This document shows positions 16,893 to 25,300 of a stretch of 64,000 nt of DNA, piece by piece. The notes under the pieces were generated by a model. It made no database searches. It was not told the DNA's origin and saw only the letters and a list, made by a program, of their open reading frames with translations. A program made the position numbers and the translations under genes. The stretch spans positions 29,227 through 93,226 of the forward strand of contig JARVGJ010000005.1 in the NCBI GenBank assembly GCA_029762595.1. Reading direction: 5' to 3'. Numbering within the stretch: position 1 is the stretch's first letter; the number at the start of each line of letters is the position of its first letter. This stretch comes from Methanolobus sp. (GTDB lineage Archaea; Halobacteriota; Methanosarcinia; Methanosarcinales; Methanosarcinaceae).

Positions 16893-17588
16893 TCATCCTA
16901 GTTTAATCCTCGCGGATTCCACAGCATTCTTACTGACTAGCTCAGCTGCAAATATGTCTGCCATGATCTCAAGCTCATTCTCGGAGCGGTTCCCTGTGAA
17001 GGTTATCATCGAGAGCTGCCTGAGGAGGGGTGTCCTGGTATTGTGGCGCAGGTGCCATGCTTCGTGAGCAAGTATCGCTTTAAGCTCGTTTTTTTCCATG
17101 ATCTCAAGCAGCCCCATGGACAGGAATATAGCCTTCCCCGAAGCGAAGGCCCTCGGGACTGCAGAATCGTAGTAATAGACCTCCCGGGTGCCTGGTGATT
17201 TCTCCATTTTTCCAAGGCTGTCAACAAAAGCCTGCGGCCATTCCATTATCTCTGCTATCGGCCTGGCACCATACCTTCTGATTAGGACAATGTAATAAAT
17301 CCTTGGCAGGAACAGGATAAGCACTGTTGAGATGATCGCATAAGCTGTGTATATCTCAATGCTGAGCATCCGGCTGCAATGCATGGAAGAAACTACCATC
17401 CCTATAGAGATGAGCATGCACAACTGTGCAGCAGTGAATGAGTATATACGGACCTTTGGGCCTTTTGCGCCAAGGTAGGACCCAAACAGCAGTAAGGCAA
17501 GCAAAACAGATGCTGATATGATCGGAAGGAGGCCGGAACCTGAGATGCAGGCCATATAACATCCAATCTCGTCCTGTATGGAAAACAT
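16893..17588 (-). CDS. membrane zinc metallopeptidase, M48/M56 (BlaR1-like) type
   Basis: About 231 residues. Three or four hydrophobic helices fill residues 20-105. A cytoplasmic peptidase domain follows, with HEAWH (residues about 177-181 of the track ORF) as the zinc motif and ENELEIMAD (about 205-213) as the block with the third ligand. This is the M48/M56 pattern of HtpX, BlaR1 and MecR1. There is no penicillin-binding sensor domain. It lies 48 bases downstream of a BlaI-type repressor gene, the classic partner of BlaR1, so its likely task is to cleave or inactivate that repressor on a signal; this is inference. The ATG at 17588 is better spaced from GGAG than the TTG at 17594. Confidence 0.8.
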   Translation of the reverse strand: MFSIQDEIGCYMACISGSGLLPIISASVLLALLLFGSYLGAKGPKVRIYSFTAAQLCMLISIGMVVSSMHCSRMLSIEIYTAYAIISTVLILFLPRIYYIVLIRRYGARPIAEIMEWPQAFVDSLGKMEKSPGTREVYYYDSAVPRAFASGKAIFLSMGLLEIMEKNELKAILAHEAWHLRHNTRTPLLRQLSMITFTGNRSENELEIMADIFAAELVSKNAVESARIKLG

Positions 17589-17642
17589 GATCAATGCTCC
17601 GGGAATAATGCCTCTTTCCTTTTGTGGGCCTTGTTTTGCTCC

Positions 17643-17999
17643 TTATTTCTTATTGTAGGTGTGGAAGTTCTCAATAGCAACCTTGCCGAATGTATCGACA
17701 AGGCTGTCCAGTACTTTCCGGGTAATGGTATTTGCCGTGCTGTCCATGGATTCGCTTGCATAATACAGGTACCTGACCCTATTTTCTTTCTTGTCCACGG
17801 TCCTTTTGGCATAACCTGCCTTTACCAGCCTGTCAAGTGTTCCGGCTACACTGGATAAAGGAATGCCTGTACTTTCGGTGATGTCAGGTGTTGTGCGCTC
17901 TCCTTCCTCCCAAAGGACCGTCATTATCCTGGCCTCGATCGGGCTGAAGAACTTGGTCAGGCCTTCATTTGAAATGTTTATCCGGTCAAGTTTAACCAT
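17643..17999 (-). CDS. BlaI/MecI/CopY-family transcriptional repressor
   Basis: A 118-residue Penicillinase_R family protein. Residues about 20-85 form the winged helix: LTKFFSPIEARIMTVLWEEG, then the recognition helix region TTPDITESTGIPLSSVAGTLDRLVKAGYAKR, and the wing with YLYYA. The C-terminal helix (about 90-118) should dimerise. Family members repress beta-lactamase or copper genes from palindromes of TACA and TGTA. Such a palindrome lies just before its own ATG, and three more lie before the divergent transporter operon. There is no Shine-Dalgarno and a TATA-like run sits about 25 bases upstream, so the mRNA is probably leaderless. Confidence 0.88.
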   Translation of the reverse strand: MVKLDRINISNEGLTKFFSPIEARIMTVLWEEGERTTPDITESTGIPLSSVAGTLDRLVKAGYAKRTVDKKENRVRYLYYASESMDSTANTITRKVLDSLVDTFGKVAIENFHTYNKK

Positions 18000-18003
18000 G
18001 TGT

Positions 18004-18018
18004 TTACAACAGGTGTAA
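18004..18018. promoter_or_regulatory. BlaI-type operator 1 (repressor promoter)
   Basis: TTACA-ACAGG-TGTAA is a perfect inverted repeat with a 5-base spacer, five bases upstream of the repressor ATG and just downstream of its TATA-like element (18021-18030). Binding here would give autoregulation. Confidence 0.65.
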
Positions 18019-18122
18019 GATAATATAAGCCTTATCGTTCCTTAGCTCTTGCGAGTTACCTTCTGGTGTTCAGGTTTTCCAGGCATCCGGCCTGTGTTAT
18101 GGAGTCCTGGCAGTGCTCATGG

Positions 18123-18141
18123 CTTTACACTCGGCGTAAAG
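18123..18141. promoter_or_regulatory. BlaI-type operator 2
   Basis: CTTTAC and GTAAAG form a perfect inverted repeat around a 7-base centre. Read as TACA-CTCGG-CGTA it differs from the other sites by one base. It is the most distant of three sites upstream of the permease operon. Confidence 0.55.
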
Positions 18142-18153
18142 TTAAAGTAGTTA

Positions 18154-18166
18154 TACATTTATTGTA
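18154..18166. promoter_or_regulatory. BlaI-type operator 3
   Basis: TACA-TTTAT-TGTA is a perfect inverted repeat with the same 5-base spacing, centred 28 bases from operator 2 and 24 bases from operator 4. Confidence 0.6.
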
Positions 18167-18177
18167 AAACAGTACTT

Positions 18178-18190
18178 TACACTTGATGTA
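18178..18190. promoter_or_regulatory. BlaI-type operator 4 next to the TATA box of the transporter operon
   Basis: TACA-CTTGA-TGTA is a perfect inverted repeat. Its last bases run into TATAATAA (18189-18196), the likely TATA box of the permease operon. A repressor bound here would hinder TBP/TFB. Confidence 0.6.
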
Positions 18191-18246
18191 TAATAAAAAT
18201 ACAATTGACTCCGGATGCTTCCATATACGGATCAAGAGGTTCATAT

Positions 18247-19422
18247 ATGCATTTACACTCTTTAGTCCTGAAAGACATATCCCGCAGAAAAACAAAACTC
18301 CTGGTAGCTGTACTTGGTGTGGTAGTGGCATCTGCGGCAATAGTGGCTGTGGTCACCACATTTTCCGCAGCAACCGGTAGTCTCTATGAGGAGTCCAATA
18401 ACTTCGGCGCAAATATCATAGTCAGGCCGGAAGTCAGGACCATTCCCCTTGTAACTGGCTCCACATCCATGGGTTCCCTGTTCACAGGAGAAAACTACAT
18501 CGAAGAGTCTGAGATCGCTAACATATACACTATCATGCACAGCTCAAAACTGTCAGTTGTGGCACCGAGGTTATACGGGGTTGCAGAGCTTGGCAACTCA
18601 TCGGTCGTCATAATGGGCGTTGATCCAGAACAGGAAAGGAATCTCAAGTCATGGTGGAATGTCAAGGGCAACTGGATATCCTCAGAAGGCCTAATGCATA
18701 CGGAAGTGATGGTCGGCTCGGACATAGCCACACCCATGGGACTTACGGAAGGGTCCTTCATCACTCTGCGCAATGGTAATACCTCCATTGATGCCCGGGT
18801 GACCGGAGTGATAGAGAGCACAGGCGGCAGTGAGGATGCATATTTAATTCTCCCTCTTGTCGCCTCCCAGCATCTGCTTGGCAGGGAGGGGAAGGTAAGC
18901 AGCCTGGAGGTCAGGGCCCTGTGCAATACCTGTCCGGTAGAAGAGATCAGCATGGAGATCGAGGAGAAATTCCCCGGGCTGGAAGCCAGGTCCATGAGCC
19001 AGATAGTCCGCAATGAGCTGGCTATGGTCGAACACACCCGTTCTTCTGCAATGGCAGTATCGATCATCACCCTCCTGGTGAGTACATTGACGGTGGCTTC
19101 CACCATGCTTGCCTCAGTTAATGAGAAGTTGAAGGAAATTGGCATCATGCGTGCAGTGGGCGCGAGCGATTTCCAGGTAGTATCCATGCTTTTCTTTGAA
19201 GGTGCCATAATAGGCGCAGTGGGCGGCATTATCGGCTTTATAGTGGGGACCATTGCTTCATCAATTGCAGCCCCTCTGCTATTCCAGGCAACACCTTCGC
19301 CAATGTGGGAGATCCTGCTTCCAGTGACCGGCATATGTGTCCTCACCGGCATGCTGGCATCCGTCCTGCCTGCAAAAAAGGCTCTAGGTATCGATCCTGC
19401 GGAGGTGTTGAGAAGTGTCTGA
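18247..19422 (+). CDS. FtsX/MacB-type ABC transporter permease
   Basis: A protein of about 391 residues with the MacB/FtsX layout: one N-terminal helix (residues about 17-40, TKLLVAVLGVVVASAAIVAVV), a large outer domain (about 45-260) and three C-terminal helices. The last part carries MLASVNEKLKEIGIMRAVGAS, the typical FtsX permease motif. It should work as a dimer with the next gene's ATPase, moving or pulling on something outside the membrane rather than classical import. The track starts 14 codons earlier; GAGGT six bases before the ATG at 18247 decides the start. The gene ends inside the start of the ATPase gene. Three BlaI-type operators control it, by inference. Confidence 0.88.
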   Translation: MHLHSLVLKDISRRKTKLLVAVLGVVVASAAIVAVVTTFSAATGSLYEESNNFGANIIVRPEVRTIPLVTGSTSMGSLFTGENYIEESEIANIYTIMHSSKLSVVAPRLYGVAELGNSSVVIMGVDPEQERNLKSWWNVKGNWISSEGLMHTEVMVGSDIATPMGLTEGSFITLRNGNTSIDARVTGVIESTGGSEDAYLILPLVASQHLLGREGKVSSLEVRALCNTCPVEEISMEIEEKFPGLEARSMSQIVRNELAMVEHTRSSAMAVSIITLLVSTLTVASTMLASVNEKLKEIGIMRAVGASDFQVVSMLFFEGAIIGAVGGIIGFIVGTIASSIAAPLLFQATPSPMWEILLPVTGICVLTGMLASVLPAKKALGIDPAEVLRSV

Positions 19423-20083
19423 CGATAAAATGATGATTCGTGTCCAGGGTGCAGCTAAAAGGTATCTGGTGGGCACTGTTGAGGTGGAAGTCCTGCGTGA
19501 CATCAATATGGGCATAAGAGAAGGCGAATTCGTCTCCGTGATGGGCCAGTCAGGCTCAGGGAAGACCACCCTGATGAACCTGATCGGGATGCTTGACAGC
19601 CCCAGCGATGGCAACATCTTCATCGATGGTGTCGATATCACCGGCAAGTCACAGAAAGAGCTGGTGGGGTTGAGGCGCAGGACAGTTGGTTTCGTGTTCC
19701 AGCAGTTCCATCTCATACCCTCCCTCACAGCCTATGAGAACGTCGCCCTTCCTCTGGTATTTGCGGGAGAGAAGGATCAAAGAGCTGTTACCGATGCTCT
19801 GGAAAGGGTAGGGCTGTCCCACCGCCGGGAACACAAGCCTGCGGAGCTGAGCGGGGGAGAACAGCAAAGGGTAGCTATTGCGCGTGCAATTGTAATGAAG
19901 CCAAAGATATTGCTTGCTGATGAGCCCACCGGGGCACTGGATGCAACCACAGGTTCAATGATCATCTCCCTGTTAAGGTCCATGGCAGGGGAGATGACAG
20001 TGGTGATGGTCACTCACAACAGGGAACTTGCACTGCATTCTGACCGGATAGTGAATTTAAAGGATGGTAACATCGCGGAGTAA
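19415..20083 (+). CDS. ABC transporter ATP-binding protein (MacB/LolD type)
   Basis: A 222-residue ATPase. Walker A is GQSGSGKTT, the Q-loop lies in VFQQFHLIPSLTAYENVALPL, the signature is LSGGEQQR, and Walker B is ILLADEPTGALD followed by the switch His in VTHNREL. The Q-loop and DEPTGALD pattern are those of LolD/MacB ATPases that partner FtsX-like permeases. The start is GTG at 19415, eight bases inside the permease end, behind GGAGGTG. Confidence 0.93.
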   Translation: MSDDKMMIRVQGAAKRYLVGTVEVEVLRDINMGIREGEFVSVMGQSGSGKTTLMNLIGMLDSPSDGNIFIDGVDITGKSQKELVGLRRRTVGFVFQQFHLIPSLTAYENVALPLVFAGEKDQRAVTDALERVGLSHRREHKPAELSGGEQQRVAIARAIVMKPKILLADEPTGALDATTGSMIISLLRSMAGEMTVVMVTHNRELALHSDRIVNLKDGNIAE

Positions 20084-20088
20084 ATAAA

Positions 20089-20583
20089 ATGACTTTTAAG
20101 ATAATAGCTGTTGTTTTATCAGTGCTCGTAATATCTGTACTTGCACTTGGATGTACGGGAAATGATCCTGCTGCATTGAAAGACTCTGCAAAGCCTGTAG
20201 AGGCCACATGGATAAACCCCCTGTCAACAGATCAAACAGTCTCCATACCAGTTGAAGCAGTGAACATGCATACCAATGTACACTTTAAAGTGAACACAGA
20301 CATCGGAGAGCTTGTTTTAATGGCATACATGTTTGATGATGATATATTCATCAGGTCCAATGTTTGCCCTCCCTGCGGCTCCATCGGATTTGCTCTCGAT
20401 GATAGCATACTCATTTGTGATGCATGTGCCAGTACATTTGATGCTTCCACAGGTAAGGGTATTGGAGGAGCCTGTGTTGCATACCCTAAGGAAAGCGTTC
20501 CATATACTGTTTCAGGGGGTACTATTATCATGAATCTTGAAGACGTAATGAGTGCACACCAGGAATCCCTAAGGAGAAAGTAA
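20089..20583 (+). CDS. FtrD-like (DUF2318) metal-binding lipoprotein
   Basis: A 164-residue lipoprotein with signal box LALGC (Cys22). The mature domain carries two Cys pairs and a further Cys in the DUF2318/FtrD arrangement: CPPCGSIGF (Cys93, Cys96), CDACASTFD (Cys110, Cys113) and GGACVAYP (Cys129). FtrD belongs to bacterial ferrous iron uptake systems, and related clusters pair this domain with FtsX-type permeases and an ATPase, as in the Campylobacter P19 region as I recall it. Here it sits six bases after the ATPase and closes the three-gene operon. A role in iron or copper handling outside the membrane is likely but not shown. Confidence 0.82.
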   Translation: MTFKIIAVVLSVLVISVLALGCTGNDPAALKDSAKPVEATWINPLSTDQTVSIPVEAVNMHTNVHFKVNTDIGELVLMAYMFDDDIFIRSNVCPPCGSIGFALDDSILICDACASTFDASTGKGIGGACVAYPKESVPYTVSGGTIIMNLEDVMSAHQESLRRK

Positions 20584-20718
20584 TGTGCTCTCTTACGAAA
20601 GTGGCGACAGTTCTTCTGTTTTCTTCATCTTCCTTTAAGGACAGTTAGTCTTTTCTGTGTAAACAACCATGCGTAATATTAGTTGAATATGGTTCTAAGT
20701 TTAGCAGGAGGAGTGAAT

Positions 20719-21663
20719 ATGAAAGCTGCCCAGATAAATGAGTACGGAACAGATGTTGTTGAGATAAACAACAATGCAGGGATGCCTGCGACCTCTCCCG
20801 GAAAGGTCCTTGTGAAGGTCCATGCAGCAGGTGTGAATCCTTTTGACTGGAAGATATGTGAAGGATACGTGAACCAGAGCAGGAAATTCAGTTTTCCTAT
20901 CACCATTGGCGGAGATTTCGCCGGGACTGTTATTGATGTCGGTGAAGGCGTAGTGCAATATGAAAAAGGTGATTCCGTGTATGGCAGCGGTCTCTTTCTC
21001 TCCGGGGGCTCGGGGACTTTTGCGCAGTTCGTATCCACCGGTGAGAACCTGTTAGCCATGAAACCGGAAAAAGCAAGCTATCAAGAAGCTGCTGCATTGC
21101 CTCTTGTGGGTGTGAGTGCATTGGATGTCCTTTCACACAAAATGAAATTGCAGAAAGGACAGAAGATACTCATACACGGCGGTTCCGGAGGTATCGGTTC
21201 AATGGCAATCCAGATAGCAAAACACATGGGTGCCTATGTAGCGACCACTGCCAGGAAAGACAGGGCTTTGTATCTGGAAGACCTCGGGGCTGATGAGATA
21301 ATCGACTACAAGGAAGAGATATTTGAAGAGAAGCTACAAGAGTATGATGCAGTCTTTGACACGGTGGGCACGGAAACTTACAGGAGATCGTTCCAGGTAC
21401 TCAGGAAAGGAGGAATTATCGTTTCAATGCTTGAACAGCCGGATAAGGAACTGATGGACAGGTATCACGTAAATTCACTGGCCCAGTCCACAAGGATCAC
21501 CAGTGACAGTCTCCGAAAGCTGTCTGGCCTCTTTGACAATGGAGTGATCAGGGTCAGTATCGACAGGGTCTTCTCTCTGGATGAGGCAGCACATGCTCTG
21601 GAATACCAGCGCAATGGAACTGTGAAGGGGAAAGTCGTGATAGCATTATTACAGGAAGGGTAA
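20719..21663 (+). CDS. zinc-free quinone oxidoreductase (MDR superfamily)
   Basis: About 314 residues of the medium-chain dehydrogenase family, NADPH quinone reductase branch. The N-terminal GroES-like domain has AAGVNPFDWKICEGY and GGDFAGTVIDVGEGV, without the Cys and His zinc ligands of alcohol dehydrogenases. The Rossmann part has ILIHGGSGGIGSMAIQIAKHMGA. It would reduce quinones or enones with NADPH. The track start is 12 codons upstream; AGGAGG before the ATG at 20719 sets this start. It is a single gene, convergent with serS. Confidence 0.9.
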   Translation: MKAAQINEYGTDVVEINNNAGMPATSPGKVLVKVHAAGVNPFDWKICEGYVNQSRKFSFPITIGGDFAGTVIDVGEGVVQYEKGDSVYGSGLFLSGGSGTFAQFVSTGENLLAMKPEKASYQEAAALPLVGVSALDVLSHKMKLQKGQKILIHGGSGGIGSMAIQIAKHMGAYVATTARKDRALYLEDLGADEIIDYKEEIFEEKLQEYDAVFDTVGTETYRRSFQVLRKGGIIVSMLEQPDKELMDRYHVNSLAQSTRITSDSLRKLSGLFDNGVIRVSIDRVFSLDEAAHALEYQRNGTVKGKVVIALLQEG

Positions 21664-21673
21664 AAAAGAAGGA

Positions 21674-23245
21674 TCAGAGGAACCTGATGCCCTCCGGGAT
21701 CTTTCCGACTCTTTTCCTGAATTCCTCAGGCCAGTTCTCAGGGTCAAGTCCCTTCTGTGCAAAGAATGCGGAAGCCCATCTCTCAAGTCCCACACCTGAG
21801 CATCCGGACCACAGTTCCTCACCTGACTGGCATTTGACATTGAATCCAGATGGATACTTGTTTCCATTCACACTGACATTCTGGAATTCCAGCCATTCAG
21901 CATCTTCCCCGCGGTAAGGCAGTACTGCTTCGTAGTCAGTTGTACCGGCCTCAGTCTGCTTGGCAACTCCGGTAAGACCTTCCTGTGCCATGAACCATGG
22001 GGTAACCCATGCTTTTCTCCATTCCAGGTCGAGTATCTCATTGAAGATATGCATGTACCTGTCGTGCAGTTCATTGGCAGCTTTGATTACCTGTTCCTTT
22101 GTACCTACCCAGACTATCTCTATCCTGTGGAACTCGTCCACTCTTTCCATACCGTGGATACCACCACTCTCATATCTGTGTGATGTACCTGACCTGTCAA
22201 AGACCTTTACAGGGAACTCATCAGTGGGTACTGTTTCTCCCTGCAGGTATGTCCAGAAGGGAGGGCACTGTGCATAACACATTCCACCGATAGGGTCACC
22301 GATCTTCTCCTTGATAAGGGAGGTGGGCACTTCCAGTGTTACTTTGTAATGGTCGATTACCTCTTCCCAGAATTCAGGGTCCCTGGTCTTGGGAGGGCAT
22401 ACATAATATATCTCTGGGTAAACACCCTTTGCATGTCCGGATTTCTGCCACACTTCCCATGGTACGAGTTTTGGGAAGATCATTTCCCTGTATCCCAGGG
22501 GCTCAAGCAGCTCTTCAAGTACTATTCTCTCAAATGTCCTGAACATCTTTGTGGACTGGGGGCCATGTATCCACTGTCCCCTGCTGGCACCTCTCTTAAG
22601 CCAGCCTGCTTCCATCATGGCTTTGGTGGGATCTTCTGTAAACTTATGCTCCTTTTTCCCGCTCTGCCAGAGTACGTTCCAGTGCTCGGTCTTCCCGCCA
22701 TAGGAATGCTGTTCTATCTTATCCTCCATCAGGGACAGTATCCTGTCAGGCACACGGTTTGACATGGCCGATTCATCAACATCAAGGACGAGTTTCAGAA
22801 TTCCTTGCGCATAGCTCATTTCTGCAACGTAAGGGATCTTCATTGGGGGAAGTTCTTTTTCAGAAGGAACTTCTATTGTGTATGAACCGACCTCAACTCC
22901 ACGGATGCCGATCTTAAACTCCTGGCCAAGCTTTCCGGCAAGAGGTTTTCTCATACGCAGCAGAGCATCATGGACACGCACATGTCTGCCTGACTCAATG
23001 CTCAGTTTTATCCTGTCACCTTCAATACTCCATGCTGTGACCTTTGCACCCTGTCCCTGGGGAGCACCTTTGTTAAGAATGGTTTTGTTTGCTTCTTCAA
23101 TGTATGCGCCTACAATCTCAGTTGCCTTGCTGGCATCAGCACTTGTCTTAAGTGAACACTCCAGCCTGAATTTGAATTCAATTGCAATTCCTGCACCCTC
23201 CGGTTTCTCTGCCGGACAGCATTCATCTCTTTTCTTTGCATCCAT
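21674..23245 (-). CDS. serS: seryl-tRNA synthetase, methanogen-specific type
   Basis: A 523-residue class II synthetase of the rare type found in methanogens, not the bacterial type. It lacks the long N-terminal coiled coil; residues 1-165 are instead a mixed tRNA-binding domain. The catalytic core has the zinc-dependent substrate site with [16 protein letters not shown], the block with [26 protein letters not shown] (motif 2 area) and [12 protein letters not shown] (motif 3). Cys in the first and third blocks and Glu in the middle fit the zinc ligands known from M. barkeri SerRS. This gene is one of the best pointers to the host lineage. Confidence 0.95.
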   Translation of the reverse strand: MDAKKRDECCPAEKPEGAGIAIEFKFRLECSLKTSADASKATEIVGAYIEEANKTILNKGAPQGQGAKVTAWSIEGDRIKLSIESGRHVRVHDALLRMRKPLAGKLGQEFKIGIRGVEVGSYTIEVPSEKELPPMKIPYVAEMSYAQGILKLVLDVDESAMSNRVPDRILSLMEDKIEQHSYGGKTEHWNVLWQSGKKEHKFTEDPTKAMMEAGWLKRGASRGQWIHGPQSTKMFRTFERIVLEELLEPLGYREMIFPKLVPWEVWQKSGHAKGVYPEIYYVCPPKTRDPEFWEEVIDHYKVTLEVPTSLIKEKIGDPIGGMCYAQCPPFWTYLQGETVPTDEFPVKVFDRSGTSHRYESGGIHGMERVDEFHRIEIVWVGTKEQVIKAANELHDRYMHIFNEILDLEWRKAWVTPWFMAQEGLTGVAKQTEAGTTDYEAVLPYRGEDAEWLEFQNVSVNGNKYPSGFNVKCQSGEELWSGCSGVGLERWASAFFAQKGLDPENWPEEFRKRVGKIPEGIRFL

Positions 23246-23461
23246 GGATTTCCATTCCTGTGTATGATTATAATGTGTGGTATTGAAGCAGTGGTAACTG
23301 CTTTTTGTGGCTTTTTATGAATATCACTTGTAATTTCCAGCTCTTTGGTTACTTTATGCATGATGTATCTTTTGCTAATTAAGAGCTTCTCTTAATTGCT
23401 TATTCTCCAAGAGTTATTCTTTTAACGGAAAAAAGCATCTAAAGCAAAAAAGAGGTGCTTT

Positions 23462-24391
23462 ATGAAAGTCCTGATATTGGGCGCAGGGGCAGTGGGTCTG
23501 ACACTTGCTGCTAAATTATCTTCTGTTTGTGATGTACATGCCGTCTGCCGCCAGAGGCACGCTGACAGGATAAAATCGGAAGGCTTTAAGATGACCGGCA
23601 TATGGGGTGAAGCAACCTGTAAATTCAGCTGTTCTGAAGATGCCCCGGAAGATGATTACGATTATATTCTCATTTCCTCAAAGTCCACTGCAACTGAATC
23701 AATATGCAAGGAGTTTGCGGATATCATTAAAGGCAGGGAAGTCGTCAGTATGCAAAACGGCATTGGAAATGAGGAAATCATTGCAAAGTATACTGATAAG
23801 GTAATAGGTGGCACTATAATAACCGGATTTGAATGGACAGGCGATGCACAGATACATGTTTCAGTGGAAACCGGACCTATGAACCTTGGAAGATTCCCTT
23901 CCGGGCTCGATGAAAGTGTTCTCAGGCTTGTTGAACTGATAAAAAGTGCAGGGATCAGGGTTAGCGGAACAGAGAACATTATGAGTTCGGTCTGGTCCAA
24001 GGTCCTTTACAATTCCGCACTCAATCCCCTTGGTGCTGTGATGGGTGTTTCCTATGGGGAACTTGCGAATTCACATGCATGGAGTATCATTGAGAATATT
24101 GTGAAAGAAGCTTTCATGGTCACTGAAGCAGAAACAGTTGTGTTTCCATGGAAGACAGCAGATGAGTATCTTGCCTTCCTGCATGATTTCCAGCTGCCCA
24201 ACACAGCAGATCATCATTCCTCCATGTACCAGGACATCTCATCCGGTAGGAAGACCGAGATCGATTTCCTTAACGGTGCAATAGTATCAAGGGCAAAGGA
24301 ACTGGGAATCGATGCACCATACAACACATTCATTTCAGAGCAGATACGCTTCATGGAAGCATTGCAGGCAGAAAAACAGAAACATGAATAA
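23462..24391 (+). CDS. panE: 2-dehydropantoate 2-reductase family protein
   Basis: A 309-residue ketopantoate reductase (ApbA/PanE). The N-terminal Rossmann motif is LILGAGAVGLTLAAKL, followed by QNGIGNEE and ITGFEW, and the C-terminal helical domain has the catalytic Lys in SSVWSKVLYNSALNPLGAVMG and SSMYQDISSGRKTEIDFLNG. It would make pantoate for coenzyme A. Related enzymes act on other 2-oxo acids, so the substrate is moderately sure. A single gene followed by the glycosylase after 43 bases, perhaps on the same transcript. Confidence 0.9.
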   Translation: MKVLILGAGAVGLTLAAKLSSVCDVHAVCRQRHADRIKSEGFKMTGIWGEATCKFSCSEDAPEDDYDYILISSKSTATESICKEFADIIKGREVVSMQNGIGNEEIIAKYTDKVIGGTIITGFEWTGDAQIHVSVETGPMNLGRFPSGLDESVLRLVELIKSAGIRVSGTENIMSSVWSKVLYNSALNPLGAVMGVSYGELANSHAWSIIENIVKEAFMVTEAETVVFPWKTADEYLAFLHDFQLPNTADHHSSMYQDISSGRKTEIDFLNGAIVSRAKELGIDAPYNTFISEQIRFMEALQAEKQKHE

Positions 24392-24434
24392 GGATAAAAA
24401 CAAAAGTTGAAACTAAGATTGGAACAGTGATCAT

Positions 24435-25004
24435 ATGGCAGTCAGGTCAGTAAGTGAACTTGTGGAACAGGGTTTTGAAGCTGTTGAAAAGGAAATACTT
24501 GAGTGCACAGACTGTCAGCTTCATGAAACTGTAAGCAACAAGGTGATCAGCAAAGGTTCCAAAAGTCCCAGGGTTGTTTTTGTAGGCGAGGCACCCGGCA
24601 AGAACGAAGATGAAACCGGTGTCCCTTTCTGTGGCAGGGCAGGCAGGAACCTCGATAGCATGATAGAGTACATGGGGCTTTCAGGTGATGACTATGCCGT
24701 TATAAATACGATCAAGTGCCGCCCCCCTAAAAACCGCAATCCCCTGAAAAGTGAGATCAGGGCATGTAAACCATTTCTTGAAGCACAGATAGAACTGCTT
24801 GGTCCTAAGGTAATCATCCTGCTTGGAAACACTGCAGAAAAGGCATTTTGTAATGGTGAAAAACTGGAGTGGGGAGTTCCAAAAACAGTGGAAGGAAAAT
24901 ACACCCTCCTTAAGATCTATCACCCGGCTGCTCTTATATACCAGCGCTCAAGGATCGAGGAACAGAATGCACTGATCGATAATAACAGGCATTTATGGGA
25001 ATAG
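24435..25004 (+). CDS. family 4 uracil-DNA glycosylase
   Basis: The 189-residue protein has the iron-sulfur type of uracil-DNA glycosylase. Cys24 and Cys27 (ECTDCQLH), Cys95 (IKCRPPKNRNP) and Cys111 (ACKPF) form the expected cluster ligands. The uracil pocket motif is GEAPGKNEDETGVPFCGRAG, and the C-terminal motif is YHPAALIYQ. It removes uracil from deaminated DNA. A 15-base tandem duplication follows the gene (25016-25045). Confidence 0.93.
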   Translation: MAVRSVSELVEQGFEAVEKEILECTDCQLHETVSNKVISKGSKSPRVVFVGEAPGKNEDETGVPFCGRAGRNLDSMIEYMGLSGDDYAVINTIKCRPPKNRNPLKSEIRACKPFLEAQIELLGPKVIILLGNTAEKAFCNGEKLEWGVPKTVEGKYTLLKIYHPAALIYQRSRIEEQNALIDNNRHLWE

Positions 25005-25015
25005 ATCCATCTATA

Positions 25016-25045
25016 TTACTTACAAAAAAGTTACTTACAAAAAAG
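25016..25045. repeat. 15-bp perfect tandem duplication
   Basis: TTACTTACAAAAAAG occurs twice back to back in the spacer between the convergent glycosylase and Pcc1 genes. Confidence 0.85.
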
Positions 25046-25066
25046 CATCAAAAATAGGGGCCAGTT

Positions 25067-25300
25067 TTATTCTTCAAGGTCCCTGGCTATCTCTTCTGCT
25101 ATCTTTGCGTTCATAAGGAGGTCATCCACCGTAGCTATCAGTGAACCGATGCGCTCCGTTGAGATGTGGATGGATACAGCATCTTCTGTGATCTCAGTAT
25201 GCATGTTTGTCAGGTTATCAGGAGCCAGGGAATTTGCAATTCTCTTTGCAACCTGCATGGCACCTTCATCCCTGAATTCTATAGTTGTAGTAATTTTCAT
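25067..25300 (-). CDS. pcc1: KEOPS complex subunit Pcc1
   Basis: A 77-residue protein with the Pcc1 alpha-beta pattern: TTTIEFRDEGAMQVAKRIANSLAPDN, then an Asp-rich strand and ISTERIGSLIATVDDLLMNAKIAEE. Pcc1 dimers hold the KEOPS complex that makes t6A on tRNA. The ATG overlaps the stop of the RecJ-like gene by four bases (ATGA), so the two are coupled. It is the last gene of the leftward UDP-GlcNAc operon region. Confidence 0.88.
   Translation of the reverse strand: MKITTTIEFRDEGAMQVAKRIANSLAPDNLTNMHTEITEDAVSIHISTERIGSLIATVDDLLMNAKIAEEIARDLEE

Noticed and set aside
20583-20648. 21-codon ORF starting in the stop of the FtrD-like gene (TAATG)
   Set aside because: There is no ribosome site of its own and the peptide is Ser-rich without any domain or helix; start-stop overlap alone is weak support.
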